From positions 11,780,001 through 11,844,000 of the forward strand of contig OZ018415.1 in assembly GCA_963969595.1 (NCBI GenBank): DNA of 64,000 nucleotides, read 5' to 3'. Positions 37,473-49,336 of the stretch are shown here, one piece after another (within the stretch, counting starts at the first letter, position 1; every line of letters starts with the position of its first letter). Source of the DNA: Neckera pumila (lineage: Eukaryota > Streptophyta > Bryopsida > Hypnales > Neckeraceae). The position numbers and the translations under genes are program-made. The notes below the pieces were generated by a model. It was not told the origin of the DNA. It searched no databases and was given only the letters and a program-made list of their open reading frames with translations.

Positions 37473-38421
37473 CTTAGTGAGGGCATCTCCACTAGTGGAA
37501 GGAAAACTTAAAAAACACCAAAAATTCAGGAGTTGGATTTAGAGACCAAACTACTTGTTTACCCTCACCATGCCACTCACCATACTAGCTTCCAGTCCAT
37601 ACTGAGCAAGTCTCCTAATGAGCAATAGAAAAAAGTCCACCATAATTTATTATGATGAACTTGCTTAAATTGTAAAGGAAGGTTAAGTACACGAGTTGCT
37701 TAAAGGAGTTGTCAAGCCTCCCAAACCTTGCTTGTTTGAATGGTGAGCAAATTTGACAGTAGGTCCAAGAATTACTTGTGCACTTTTTCATCCAAAACTT
37801 GAAGATTCAATTTTTTTCTTCAACTACCGAGGACAATTGGAATCAGGGCATCGGAATTAACTACAGTAGATGAGGTAGACAGTAAATACGAACTGATCCA
37901 CCAACTTCAAGAATACGGGACAGATTTTGACATTTAGCCAACAAGGTGAACATCACTGCTGCAGGACCACAAGGACGGCGTGCTTACAAAGTCTATTCCA
38001 CATCCACGACAACCACCGCATCCTTCCTTCACTCACAAGCGAGGAACAGCAAGAAGAGAAAGGAAACTTACCATTTTGTCGCCGCCATTTGGAAACAATG
38101 GTGCTAACTTTGTGACAAACTTACCCTGTGCAGAATAGCACCAACAAGTTCCAATTTGGATGCCGTTTGCTCTCGGATGGAGTTGGTGGTGCCCTGAAAC
38201 ATCATGCGCTGCCCCATCACGACTTATTATTTAGTTTTTGGACCTCTTCTGTGCCAAGCCGTGACCGGCGTGCTTGGATTATTTTTCTCTCGTTGCCTGC
38301 ACTTGACTTTTCAATGCATGTCCCAAACCGAAAAGAAATACTTGAAGTACCAAAAAACAACAGTGGATCTTACTGTAAATCCTCGCCCGCACGACTTTTC
38401 GTCAAGCACCTCCGTGCCAGC
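37473..38421. other. Intergenic / distal GH105 upstream region
   Basis: No gene recognised. Short ORFs at 38128-38538 have no domain and overlap the GH105 promoter. Confidence 0.4.
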
Positions 38422-38428
38422 TATAAAA
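38422..38428 (+). promoter_or_regulatory. TATA box of the GH105 gene
   Basis: TATAAAA in the context GCTATAAAACC, followed about 30 bp later by a C/T-rich stretch, a good plant TATA-initiator arrangement. It lies 639 bp before the GH105 start codon, implying a 5' UTR near 600 nt unless a leader intron is removed. Confidence 0.6.
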
Positions 38429-39066
38429 CCTCCCTCGTGCTCCGTCCCTCCACCCTCGCTGACCGAATAGAACCTTCACTAAGTTACTGCTCCAATCTCG
38501 GAACACTCCCTGCTGCTACTGCTGCAACCTCTATCTAAGCTTATCAGCATTGCCTCCATAGCCATCCTTTCTTTGATCGCGTTCTAGTACGCGTCTTGTC
38601 AAACCTTCAGCTGTGACCAACTGGCTCCTTGTGTTTTCTGATTGAATCAATCGACTGAGCTAGCTCTTCGCTCTATTCGGTGTCTTGTTGAAACTGGTGT
38701 TCGTCGTGGGGTTCAGCATCCGGAATTCGGGTGACTTGAGCTGAGAGTTTCGTTGAGTGGCATCTCAGCTACCAGCGTGCTTATCCGGCACTTGTGAATG
38801 AATCGGTGATCTTAGCTTTGCAGTCTACGTTTTGTTGAGCCTCGTGGAATTGTGGGCTGAGAGCGTCGATCAGTGATGAGAATTCTGGTGACACACACGA
38901 GGATGCGAGATTTGGATTCCATTGAGTAGGATTAGGGGCAGCATTTCAATCGGGTTGTTATAGTGTTGGTCTCCAACTGCGAGAGACTCTCCTCTTCCTG
39001 CGATTCTGAGTCCCAAATTCTCGTTTTGCATTACGCAAATTATCGCCTCCTGTGTTTGCATTTTCA

Positions 39067-40475
39067 ATGATGTCGACATGGCGATTGGTCCCCGTAGCGG
39101 TGCTTCTCGCGCTGCTCTCCGTGACGCCCGCTGCTGCCGCGGGCGACTCCCCCCTGACGCTGGCGAAGCGCATGGCCTTCACCTCGACGACGGAGTGGGC
39201 CGTGACAGGCCCCGCGAAGGACCGCTTCCAGTACGAGCTCGGCGTCTTCCTTCGTGGAATTGAGGTTCTCTACGACGTCACTCACGAAGCCAAGTACATC
39301 GACTACATCCAATTCAAAGTCGACCGCTTCGTGGCCCCTAACGGCACCATCAGCAGCTACAACTTCACCGAGTACACGCTCGACAACATTCTCACAGGTC
39401 GGCTAGTTCTCACGCTCTACGAGAAGACCAAGGACCCCAAGTACAAGACCGCAGCGGGCACCCTCCGCAAGCAGCTCAAGCAGCAGCCGCGCACGAAGGA
39501 AGGCGGGTTCTGGCACAAACTAGTATACCCCTACCAAATGTGGCTAGATGGGTTGTACATGGCGGAGCCTTTCTACGCGGAGTATTTGAAGCTCTTCGGC
39601 GGGAACTCCTTCTACGACGACGTCGCGAATCAGTTCATTATTATGGAGAAACGATCCAGAGATTCCAAGACGGGGTTGCTGTATCACGGCTACGACGAAT
39701 CGCGGGCGCAAAACTGGTCGGATCCCAAGACGGGACGCTCGCCGTCGTTCTGGGGACGCGCCATGGGCTGGTATTTCATGGCGCTCGTGGACACAATCGA
39801 GTATTTCCCGGTGTATCATCCGAAACGGGGGAAACTGATCGCGATTCTGGATCGGCTGGCTGTGGCGGTTAGGAAGGTGCAAGACGCGAAGTCGGGAGTG
39901 TGGTGGCAGGTGAATTTCCGCTTCTGGTTCTCCCTTAGAACCCTAATGATCGATTCAGTATATACATAAATTCTGGCTGTTCACGAATTGACATCTTCCG
40001 TGTAGCTTTGTTGCAATCCCGAGAGATTTCAGTACATGCAACACAGATTCTGTCTGTTCACGAATTGAATCTGGCATGTCGCTTTGTCGCAATCCCGAGA
40101 TCAAACTAACCCTAAATGAACTGTTTCCAGGTGCTGGACAAGGCAAATAAGAAGGGGAACTACCTGGAGTCTTCTGCTTCGGCGATGTTTGTGTACTCAT
40201 ACGCGCGAGGTGTGCGAAAGGGCTACTTGAAGAAATCCTACCTGCAGATTGCGAAGAAGGGGTGGAAGGGGATTGTGAAGGAGTTTGTGGTAAAGACGCC
40301 GGACGGCGGATTGAATTACACGAGGATTTGCGGTGTGGGCGGGTTAGGCGGGTCGCCTTACCGGAACGGCACTTTTGAGTATTACATTAGTGAGCCGATT
40401 GTGACGAATGATCCGAAAGGCGTGGGTGCGTTTCTGATGGCTGCTGTGGAAGCCTATCGAGCAAAATTCTCATAG
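39067..40475 (+). CDS. Secreted GH105 unsaturated rhamnogalacturonyl hydrolase
   Basis: Cleaves the unsaturated uronic acid left at the non-reducing end of rhamnogalacturonan fragments after lyase attack. Exons 39067-39909 and 40131-40475; one GT-AG, phase-0 intron; 1188 nt, 395 aa, in the family's usual 350-400 range. First ATG of two adjacent Met codons chosen; a signal peptide follows (residues 1 to about 25, ending TPAAAAG). Family signatures: MWLDGLYMAEPFY with Asp161 aligned to the catalytic Asp of Bacillus YteR, LLYHGYDES (His207), SFWGRAMGWYFMALVD, NYLESSASAMFVYSYARGVR and NGTFEYYISEP. Three N-glycosylation sequons (NGT, NFT, NWS) fit secretion. Exon 1 is much more GC-rich than the flanks. 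The family is best known from bacteria and fungi; intron and signal peptide argue that this is a resident gene, not contamination. Confidence 0.93.
39970..40102. repeat. Tandem duplication inside the GH105 intron
   Basis: Two units of about 57 bp: ATTCTG.CTGTTCACGAATTGA at 39970 and 40046, each ending in a TTTG.TGCAATCCCGAGA-like block. They make up most of the 221-bp intron. Confidence 0.85.
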
Positions 40476-42260
40476 CGCGTAGGATTCTTTCCAATTCCTT
40501 GCGATTCCTGCTCTGCAAGGTTCGGTACATTCAACGCCAATTCAGCGTAGTAGCCTCCCGAATCGACACATGATATGAAACTGCCTGTTTGCAATGGAAA
40601 CTCAAATCCTTGTGAGTTGTGGAGCTTGTGAAGAATCTGGATGTTGAGGTGACGAATTAGACAGTTGTAAACAGGATTTGCAGTAAAGTTAGACTGTTGT
40701 AAGGAGAATCTTGCTCGTGATTCATAGGCAGCTGGGCTTTCTTCCGTTGATCATTCTGAGGTGGTCATTTCCTGATGCAATTTTTTGGTTTGAGAGGATT
40801 GGGGACACGATTGGTAACTGGTTGAGAGTTGCTCAGGGGACACCCAATGTGGGAAGAATGTTTCGGGGGTGTACAGCTCAGGGTAGTGTCGACCTCTACT
40901 CGTCAGCGGATTTCAGTGCGTGTTCGGTGCGTGGAAATTAGGTGCACAAAATCGTGCAAATTCTGTGAGTTCAAAATTTCTGTAAACAAGTTTGGGTTGG
41001 TGTTAAATATGTGTATTCGCTGGTAACATTATTAAAGCATGTCATGGGCATTCAGATTCTCCCACTTTCTCCTCCAGTAGCATACACATGAGCAGTCAAG
41101 ATAACATTATTTTGGTTTTCATTATGCAATTTCGTAGCGGTCTGGCTGACATAGCTGGCCCATTATTCGTAGTGGGGCTTCGTACTTGCCAGGCACACAT
41201 GTCAACTGGTATCTAGAATATTTAATTCAACGCTATCCAACAATTTCAAGAAAAATGGATGATTGGCCTAGTACTACCGGTAAATTGTCAGCTCCACCAT
41301 TGCACAGCTTGTGATACCTGTCTGGAAATCTCTGAAAAGTATTTCTGAGCCTTTTTAGGTGCTCTGGGTTGAGTATGTGACTGACGTCACAAGGCATAAA
41401 CACGAGGGCCCAGGAAATGAACACTTCCAAAGAAGGATTCAGGCAGCTAGACTTCAGCGCTGCTGGGAATGGTTGCTTTTGGAGAAATTAATCAACATAG
41501 TTCCGTAAAATTCAATGAAGCCAGCTGGGTGGTTGGGTTTCGATAAGAGCATTCCGCATCGTTCCGAAATGATGCTTGAGCACCCCAGTGTTTACTGAGA
41601 GGAGATCCCAATAGCCAATTGACCCTGTGGGATTGACAACTGGACTAAAAGAAACATGAAATACATTTGAAAACGGTATGGAAATAATATGAAATTTATT
41701 GGCCTTATCACTACTATTGGTGTCACCAAAAAATACACTTAAGAAATCATCGCAGCATCCTCGGCCACGCCAGATGCTTTCCGTCTGGGTAGGATTGCTA
41801 AATTGCTTGCATCAGCAGGCCGACTGCGAAGGTGACTTGCAAATTCTGGTAGTCAATCTGATAAGTTAGTGAGTCAATTTGATGTGCTTGAGTGGGCTCC
41901 CATGCCATGGGTTGTCATTGTGGACCCGTTCTTCCTCTTGGAAATCAACAACTTTTAAGACAGATATGAGCTGCCAGAAGTGAACATCACTTTTGGCAAA
42001 AGCAAAGTCTAAATCATCACATATTACAACTACTTTTTCATTGTAGAAGAAAACGTAGTTTTCAGACGGGATATGTTGCCCTTCTAAAAATAATTTATTA
42101 TCATTTTGGCCAAAGGAGAAGAGTCTCTGCATTGACAAAAGTGCATTTGAGGAAGTTTGATAAGAACCTTACTCAAAAAGTGAGCTTGTGCTTTTGGAAC
42201 CAAGTCCTTTGTACAAATACTCCGTACTATAGTTTGTTAGAGGGGTGAATTGAAGATGGA
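40476..42260. other. GH105 3' flank and intergenic, no gene seen
   Basis: 3' UTR of unknown extent followed by spacer. A minus-strand ORF of 90 codons at 41866-42138 has no recognisable domain. Confidence 0.45.
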
Positions 42261-43413
42261 TTAACCCCACTGAAGTCTTATTCACTTTTTAGGGGACAAA
42301 TGAAGTTTGTGTAGGTTTTTATGATATCATTTTTGACGTAATTTTTGAATCTTTTTTTAAAGATAGAAAAATACATTAGCTTTCTGGGAATAATTTTTTA
42401 AATTTCAATCCAAGAGTAAGAGAAAATATTATGTCGTTCTAAGCCCAAATCTAAGACACCGGTAGGAAAAAAAAACTATAAAAACTTAACCCTGTAAAGA
42501 TGGGTTGGTCAGTGTGAAAATCATCTTTTCTGGTACAGTGTGACTTAGTTACTTTAAAAAAAACAAAAGTATTAATTGGAGGCCTAACTAGTGTACAAGA
42601 CCTCCTTTTTTTGCACAAAATTTCAACCATGAAATTTCAAGCACTTTTGTCTTACATGGAATGATTATTTGTTATATATTGGTTACTTTACTGTTTTTAG
42701 TGGCATCCCAAGGTTAAACTAAAAATTTTAAAAATTTGATTCTCGTAGGTTATATTTTTGTCTAGATGTTTTTCTTTTATTCATTCCATTTGGATTAGAG
42801 ATGTGAAAGTTATGGACTACAAAGGTTCTTGCTTTAGAGGCATTTATAGCATCTTTTTGAAAAAATAATAAACTAGATTTGCTTTTGAACTCAAGTTTTA
42901 AAGTTTAAAAAAAAAAAAGGTCCAAAAGGTTTGAAAGTTTTGCTAAAACAATCTATTGTTGGAATTAGAGTGTTTCAATTCCATCTTAGAACTATTAACA
43001 ATTTAGATTTTCCTTCAATCTCGTACCTACTTCTTTTTAATCAATTTTTTAAAGAATGAAATCAAGTGTGTTTTTTGAAGTTTTTCCTAGATTGTCAACT
43101 CAATTTTTCAATATAAAATTCTTTTAATTCAGAATTTGTAGAACAAAACTTTTAAGCTATGAAAATTCAAAGTCTAATAATCTATTCATGCAAGATGTAA
43201 AAAAAATTGTATTCTTTACTACAAATGCAAATATCTTGCAATCTATGTGATCAAAGTTTCTAAAATTTCTTCTACATTTTTATTCTAGTCTAGTGCAAGA
43301 TCTTGTGGTTAGATATACAAATAAAACAAGTTTTAAAGGTTTTTGTTCTTTGCAATAGAAATGTAGTTTTGAGTGGTTTTTAATGATAGAAGGCATAGAG
43401 CTTGAGAGGTTAA
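42261..43413 (+). mobile_element. TTAA-bounded element enlarged by a nested one
   Basis: Left TTAACCCCACTGAAGTC, right TTGAGAGGTTAA; collinear with the long subfamily except for an extra 232 bp at 42486-42717. Confidence 0.65.
42486..42717 (-). mobile_element. Short TTAA element nested in a longer one
   Basis: TTAACCCTGTAAAGATGGG at the left and CATCCCAAGGTTAA at the right; body is the reverse complement of the short elements at 14289-14735 and 22940-23148 (AAATCATCTTTT, CAAGACCTCCTTTTTTTGC, ACAAAATTTCAA). Confidence 0.65.
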
Positions 43414-45154
43414 AGTACTAGTTACGTACTTCTCATTCAAAATCTAGAAATCATGGTGGGATGATTCTTCCATTGATGTGGATATTCCTCTACATTCATC
43501 CTCTAAAATGACACTCTCTAAATTAGCACATTCTTTTATTCTCCATAACCTAGTCCATTTTCTAATCCACTATTTGCCCTTCTAGCAATATCATTGGAGA
43601 AAGCTTTGTTAGTGTACTATAACTTGTATTGAGGCCTATCTTGTATTTTTTAAAATTTGTCTTGTTGATTTAGTAAGACCTAATTGAGTTAAGTAGCTCA
43701 TCCACAACTTACTATACAACTTTGTCCACCATTGTTCAATTACAAACAATAATAAATACCAAAGTTGTAGAAAATAAGCCTCAACATTTTCCTATAAGAA
43801 ATAAGATCACATCCAACTTTGCAACTTCAGACCAATAACACTAGCAAATACAATCTACAAATTCTTCACCAATAATGTTCAAATTCTACTAGTAACATAC
43901 GAAAAAGAAGCAAAATCCTACTTGACAACCACAAAGATTTAGACAATAAACTAAGGTGTATAGCATGTCAACTCCAACTATTTGTATTAGGTCTAGAAGA
44001 TGCTAGATTTATAAGCTACAACATTTATCTCTCTATATTGATTTTAAAATGCTTTTAGCTCAATTGCTCATCTAAGACTATTTACATTTATGATTGAACT
44101 AGGCTAGCTACCCACAAGATATAATTATATACTCAAACTCTACAACAATCTTCTCTAAAGATCACTTCAAACAAATTAAACCATTACAATTCTTCTAAAG
44201 CATATAAATGAGATACATTTTGTCTTTATCTCTTCATTATCTTTCTAGAAGTCAACCACAACTTTGATGGCTAGACCAAAACAACCAAGAATATACATTT
44301 CACACCTTTAAAATAAACATCAGCTTAGCTACCTGTGCTAAATGACTTGGAATTTCTATTCAATGATATATCCTCAATCAACCACAACTAAATAAAATTG
44401 ACAAATTTTGTGACTAGGTAGATATGAACCTTAGAGTTCCTAAATGTGCTATAATAACCAAATGTCTATGTAAACCAAAATAGCTTTCAAAGCACATATT
44501 TAATTCCACAATATTAACTATTGAGGCCAAAATCTCCTTGTCTTTCACCAAAATGTGGCATATCCATACTTTGGAATTCAAATGATTTTCTCACTCAATT
44601 GAAACCTGCAAAAATACACAAACCACCTAGGTTACAAAACTATCTATACAATATCAACTACTAAACAAAATCTTGGCCTTATGAGACAAAAACTTGACAT
44701 AATTGACATAATCATCAACTAGGGGTTTGGTCATTTTGGTGCCATATTTTATGGCATCAATCTAAAATCTTGACAAACAAATCATAAAACTTGTCAAAAA
44801 TAAAAGTTCTCTAAAAGTGTATCATCCAACTTCCTCAAAACAAATTTGACCTTCTCATTTTTCCTTTCAAAATGAGATATCAAATGTGCATTGGTAACAA
44901 ACATAAAGATGCATTTAAAGTGACTAAGCACATGTCTACAATCATCTATTTTCCTTACTTTGTGTCTCTTCAAAGATGAAGAAAAATCCCACCTTTTTAG
45001 TAGAGAGAGAGAAACATTCATACAACAAAATAATATATAAAATCTGCAAATTCCTTTCTCATACAACCTCAAGATGTTTTATACTCATTAGTACTGATAC
45101 AACAGATGGTCACCTACATGAACAAATAATTACACATTGGTTACACCCCTACAC
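43414..45154. other. AT-rich intergenic with faint coding-like traces on minus strand
   Basis: Minus-strand open stretches near 44400-44580 (about 50 codons) and 44794-45072 (92 codons) have a mixed amino-acid composition rather than low-complexity translation, but no recognisable domain. A decayed gene or transposon is possible. Confidence 0.3.
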
Positions 45155-45548
45155 CATTAGAAAAAATATCAGCCCTCCGAAAGGCTGCTATGTAGTGACA
45201 AACCAAACTATTAAAAAGCTTGGTCTGTTGTTCCAGCTGACTACTCCGGTTGGTAGTCAGCTTGCATGACTGCTCGCCGAAATGCTTGCCGAAACAGTTA
45301 GTTTTTGCGGGGTGGGGTGGGGTGGGGTGGGGTGGGGTCTTATTCTTTTTTTTAAATAATTTTCTTAAGATTAAAAAACAAATAAATAGAATTTACTTTT
45401 AAATTTTGGTTCATGTGCCACTATTGCCGCAGTTTCAGCTGGATTGAAATAGGGGAAAAACGAATTTTTGAGCAAAAAATAAATAAATTTCAGGGTACCT
45501 CAAAGGGCTCTGGAGCAACCCTCCAAAGGCCTAAAATTTTCTCTAATG
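45155..45548. mobile_element. CATTAG-ended MITE, copy 2
   Basis: CATTAGAAAAAATATCAGCC at the left, CCAAAGGCCTAAAATTTTCTCTAATG at the right (read in two parts around the GGCC). Interior holds a (GGGGT)6 array at 45308-45338 and shares GCCACTATTGCCGCAGTTTC with copy 1. Confidence 0.75.
45308..45338 (+). repeat. (GGGGT)n array, G-quadruplex capable
   Basis: Six GGGGT units inside the MITE copy; four or more G4 runs separated by single T meet the usual G-quadruplex pattern. Confidence 0.85.
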
Positions 45549-46065
45549 ATTACTCATGTGGAGCAAAACTATGCTCAAACATTCTTTGTATATAGACTAC
45601 ATTGCACAAAAGTACACCTCCATCTATCCCATCCAAACATCATAAATTCAATTTATGGAATTCACGTATTGCAATAGCTTCTTTTCTCCACACCAACTCC
45701 AGACTCAATAATTCTAAAATTGAACAAATACTAAGCACTATTATAAAAAAATAAAAAACCTAGAATAGACAACACAATTAACCACTAGTTTTCATCAACA
45801 TTGGTGCCGCAGAACAATTCATATTTTATTTATCACAAAAGACTTCAAACTCCCACAATCAACTATAAAAATACTCTAGCTAAACAACATCAATAACATT
45901 GTTATAAAATATTCAACTTACATTCCTCTTTACAAAAAAAAATCTTAAAACCAACCAAATCCTTCCCACCATTTTTCCCACTTCAATTGATTCTAACATC
46001 AACATCGCTACGAGCATCAATATTCACAATCTCATTAAAAAAAAAGTCAAAGTAAAGTAAGTACA
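45549..46065. other. AT-rich intergenic, no gene seen
   Basis: No supported feature. Confidence 0.45.
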
Positions 46066-46762
46066 CCCATTATGAACCCTCAATCAATTGTGTCCCCTTT
46101 CTATGTACACATGTCTAACATTTGTGGGCCACAACATTGGACTTCTCTCGGGGAGGGCACTTGGTTCTACTACTACAAACCACGTGCGAACAAGTGGTTT
46201 CTAATAAACTATAATTTCAAACTAAAATTTTGAGCATTGTTTGATAATGACTATAGTTTTCTATTGCCAAAATTTCCAACTCAAATGAAATATGGAATGA
46301 TTTCTAGAAGAGGTTGAAAATGAACCTAAAATGGCATATTTTCCAACTCAAATATTTATAGAGAACACATTTAGATGACCGTTGCATCAATATTCAACTC
46401 AAAATGAACTTTCAATAGAGAGTTATTTTTAGGAATTTTTTGTTCATTTTTTAGACAATTTTTTAGGATATAATATAGGGGTGTGAAAGTTATTTTTCAG
46501 TTCTGCAGTGTATCTATTTACTTCAAAAATTTGTAACTAATTATCATTAGCAAATAAAAATATCAATAATTCAAAATATAAACCTTCAAATTAGGAAAAT
46601 ATATTCATATTTTTTTTGTTTTCATTTATTTAAATTTTAGGATATAATATAGGGGGTACAAAGTTTTGTTCGCACGTAGTTTGGACTAGATACACTAAGT
46701 GCACCCCCCATGGGACTTCTATAGATGGGAGACACAATTGGGTGAGGGTCCATAATGAGGGT
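46066..46762. mobile_element. Element with about 115-bp inverted ends
   Basis: The left arm (46068-46193; CATTATGAACCCTCAATCAA, CAATTGTGTCCCC, ACCACGTGCGAACAA) is mirrored by the right arm (46665-46762; TTGTTCGCACGTAGTTTGGA, GACACAATTGGGTGAGGGTC, CATAATGAGGGTCC). The core of about 470 bp is AT-rich and non-coding. Superfamily not determined. Confidence 0.7.
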
Positions 46763-47477
46763 CCTTGCCCTAATTGTTTTGTAGTTGTACAGAGTCCTTA
46801 TGTTACATTTAACTACTTTTGGACTATTCAATGAATTCTAGACAAAATATCTGGAGATCTCTAGATAATTATCTCCCAATGTTTTGCATTATCTCTCCAT
46901 GACTATTTTTTTTCTATTATTAAGTTCTGGACTTGACCAAAAGTCCAAATGTGCCCCTTCTAAGAAGATCCATAGTCACTCAAAAGGGACACAAGAGCCT
47001 ACATCCCAAGCCCCCAAAAATTTGAAAAACAAACACTTTTATTTACCTTTCAATGTCGACTTTGATTAGAAAATAAAATAAAAATAAAAATATTATATTC
47101 ATTTTCATTACCCCCACATTATATATGCCTTTTCTAAATGTATATATGATAACAATTGATATGGGATATGTGACCATATATCATATCCATATGTTGCATC
47201 TGTTTATATATTATATATCATAATAGTATCCAAAGACTAATGTCTATATATAGTATTTACATTTGTATGTCGTGCCTCATGTCCATATGCATATTCTATT
47301 GGCATATCAATGTATCAATGTACATTATACTATCTAAAGGCATGTGGCTGTCTTTTTTTAGAGATATTCCTAAATTCCCAGAGTTGCTCATTATTTCTCT
47401 CAAAATGTTGTAGCATGTATAATGAACAAACTCTTAATTCATGCCAACCCAATTGTGGTTGGAGTTATTTTGCTCTC
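46763..47477. other. AT-rich intergenic, no gene seen
   Basis: Includes ATATATG-rich stretches at 47100-47330. No gene. Confidence 0.45.
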
Positions 47478-48118
47478 TTAACTCTTAAATGCCCAAGGCA
47501 TCAAATTTTGGTGTCATCAATACTTTGAATTTAAATAAAACCTTATCAAATTACCATTTTTAGTAATTTGTATCTTTAAAATTTTATTTTGAAGTCTAGT
47601 TTTAGCATCAAAAATCTGATTTTGAAAATGAATGATTATAGTTTTTTCTATTCAAGATTTTGTGCAAGGATGTCTATTGGCAATTCTTGATTTTCTGGTA
47701 TTGAAGGCTTTTGGAAATAAGCCTCAAATACACTAGGTCTTGGAGAAAGAACTCACATTAGAAATTTGTTTAAAGAATTTGTAGAGCAAATTTTGAGAAG
47801 TTGTAAATTTGATTGGGGCTGTGCATGTTATGCCCTTTAAACTCATATTTTTTTGGTGACAAATTTTTTAGTTTTGACATGTGAAAAGAAGATTGAAGTC
47901 TTGCCAATTACTTTCACAATATTAACACCCTCATGATCAAATATTATAGGTGATATTGTTGCATTTGTTTTCTTGTATAATCTCTAACATATTTAGCTTG
48001 AATTTATACGGTTAATTTTTTTTTACATAGATGGAATTTATCAAAATGTTGACTTTTTTTTTCTAATAAGAACAAATTCCAAGAAGCTCAAAAAAAGCCT
48101 TGGGCATTTAGGAATTAA
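47478..48118 (-). mobile_element. TTAA-bounded element, GCCC subfamily, inverted copy
   Basis: TTAACTCTTAAATGCCCAAGG at the left (split here after TTAACTCTTAAATGCCC) and GCCTTGGGCATTTAGGAATTAA-type right end. The body is the reverse complement of 23571-24217. Confidence 0.78.
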
Positions 48119-48134
48119 GTAACCCAAGCTATGG

Positions 48135-48554
48135 TAGAACCACCCATAGTTGACCACTTAAGCAATTCCGTGCATGTTCTAGAGCAGTAGAAGCCAATGT
48201 TAATTTTCAGTTTTGTAGAAAGATAGAAATGATGAGCATTGCCAATTTTTTGTGAATTTTTTTCCTTGATTTCAAATTACTATGAATTTTGGAAGCCCAA
48301 AGTTGGCCTAAATCCATACCGAATCTATAGACTCTGTCAATTCCACCCATTCAAGAACTATTTTCCTGCTCACTACTTCCTACTTTCTTGCTCACTGCTT
48401 GGGAAATATGTCATGACTTTATTAGTCCCAATCTTGAAAAGGGAAAGAAACGCATTCCAAGCTTTGGTTGGAAATCTGTGCCAACCTTGCTTGGTAATAA
48501 GTGCACCCTACAAGTTGGATATGGCTCTTTGGTTAGGATTGGATGTTCCTTCTA
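48135..48554 (+). mobile_element. MITE with TAGAACCACCCAT ends, copy 2
   Basis: Starts TAGAACCACCCATAGTTGAC; right end decayed (GGATGTTCCTTCTA). Same body as 28836-29243 in the opposite orientation. Lies 17 bp from the end of the TTAA element at 48118 and directly abuts the element at 48554. Confidence 0.7.
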
Positions 48555-49037
48555 AGGTAAAACAACCCATTGTGGTCAAATGACCCATAGTGGACACCTA
48601 AGAAATGACCCTATAATGATTTTTTTCAGTATGTGAGATTTGGGCCACAATACATGTCTTTCATGATAGTCATGAAGTGATTGGTGAACTCATTAGGAAC
48701 TTCCAACTTTCCAGTGTAAATTCATTATAAACCATTGACTTTTTAAGGCCTTCCATGTTAGAAAGCATTATGACTGCTTTGGGTGAACAAAACGAGCATC
48801 GTGGATTCAAATTTTGTTGGTTTTGGAGTAGTCTACAGACTCTTTTGGACCATGATGCATTGAGCACTTCAAAAATTCATAGCAAATTCATACTTTGTCA
48901 AAAAAATATAATTTCAAATGCTTTCACTGTTTCTCACACTTATCTTTATGTAAAGAAAAAACTTGAAAAATTTCAGCAATTGCATGAGACCAAAGTACCA
49001 AACTCCTAATTTTGACCACAATGGGCTGTTTTACCTT
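48554..49037. mobile_element. MITE with AAGGTAAAACAACCCATTGT ends
   Basis: The left end AAGGTAAAACAACCCATTGT plus GGTCAAA is mirrored by TTTGACCACAATGGGCTGTTTTACCTT at 49010-49037 (27-bp inverted pair). 484 bp, non-coding. Confidence 0.75.
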
Positions 49038-49095
49038 ATACCAAATACCTGCCCAACCTAGTCAACTCTAATCAGGGCCACCCTGTTTTGTACAG

Positions 49096-49336
49096 CCAGG
49101 GAGGACTGACCCCTCTATTGCCCCATTCAAAGGGTAAATGTAAGAACTCCCCCCTATTTTGTGCCGCTTAAATTTTGTATTTCTTCACGTCTCCTAACTA
49201 ATTCGGGGCCTCTGAGCCTCTGATTGCAAATATGAATTCAGAAATTACAAATTTCATCAAATGTGGCAAATAAAGAAATTTCAGTGTTTTCTGCAAGGGT
49301 AAAACTTGGGGCAATAGAGGGGTCAGTTCTCCCTGG
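49096..49336. mobile_element. MITE with 29-bp inverted ends
   Basis: CCAGGGAGGACTGACCCCTC continuing to TATTGCCCC is mirrored with one mismatch at 49308-49336. 241 bp. A decayed inverted relative lies at 10981-11260. Confidence 0.85.

Noticed and set aside
38128..38538. 136-codon plus-strand ORF just upstream of GH105
   Set aside because: It overlaps the TATA box and probable transcription start of GH105, has no recognisable domain, and its composition is that of a GC-richer promoter.
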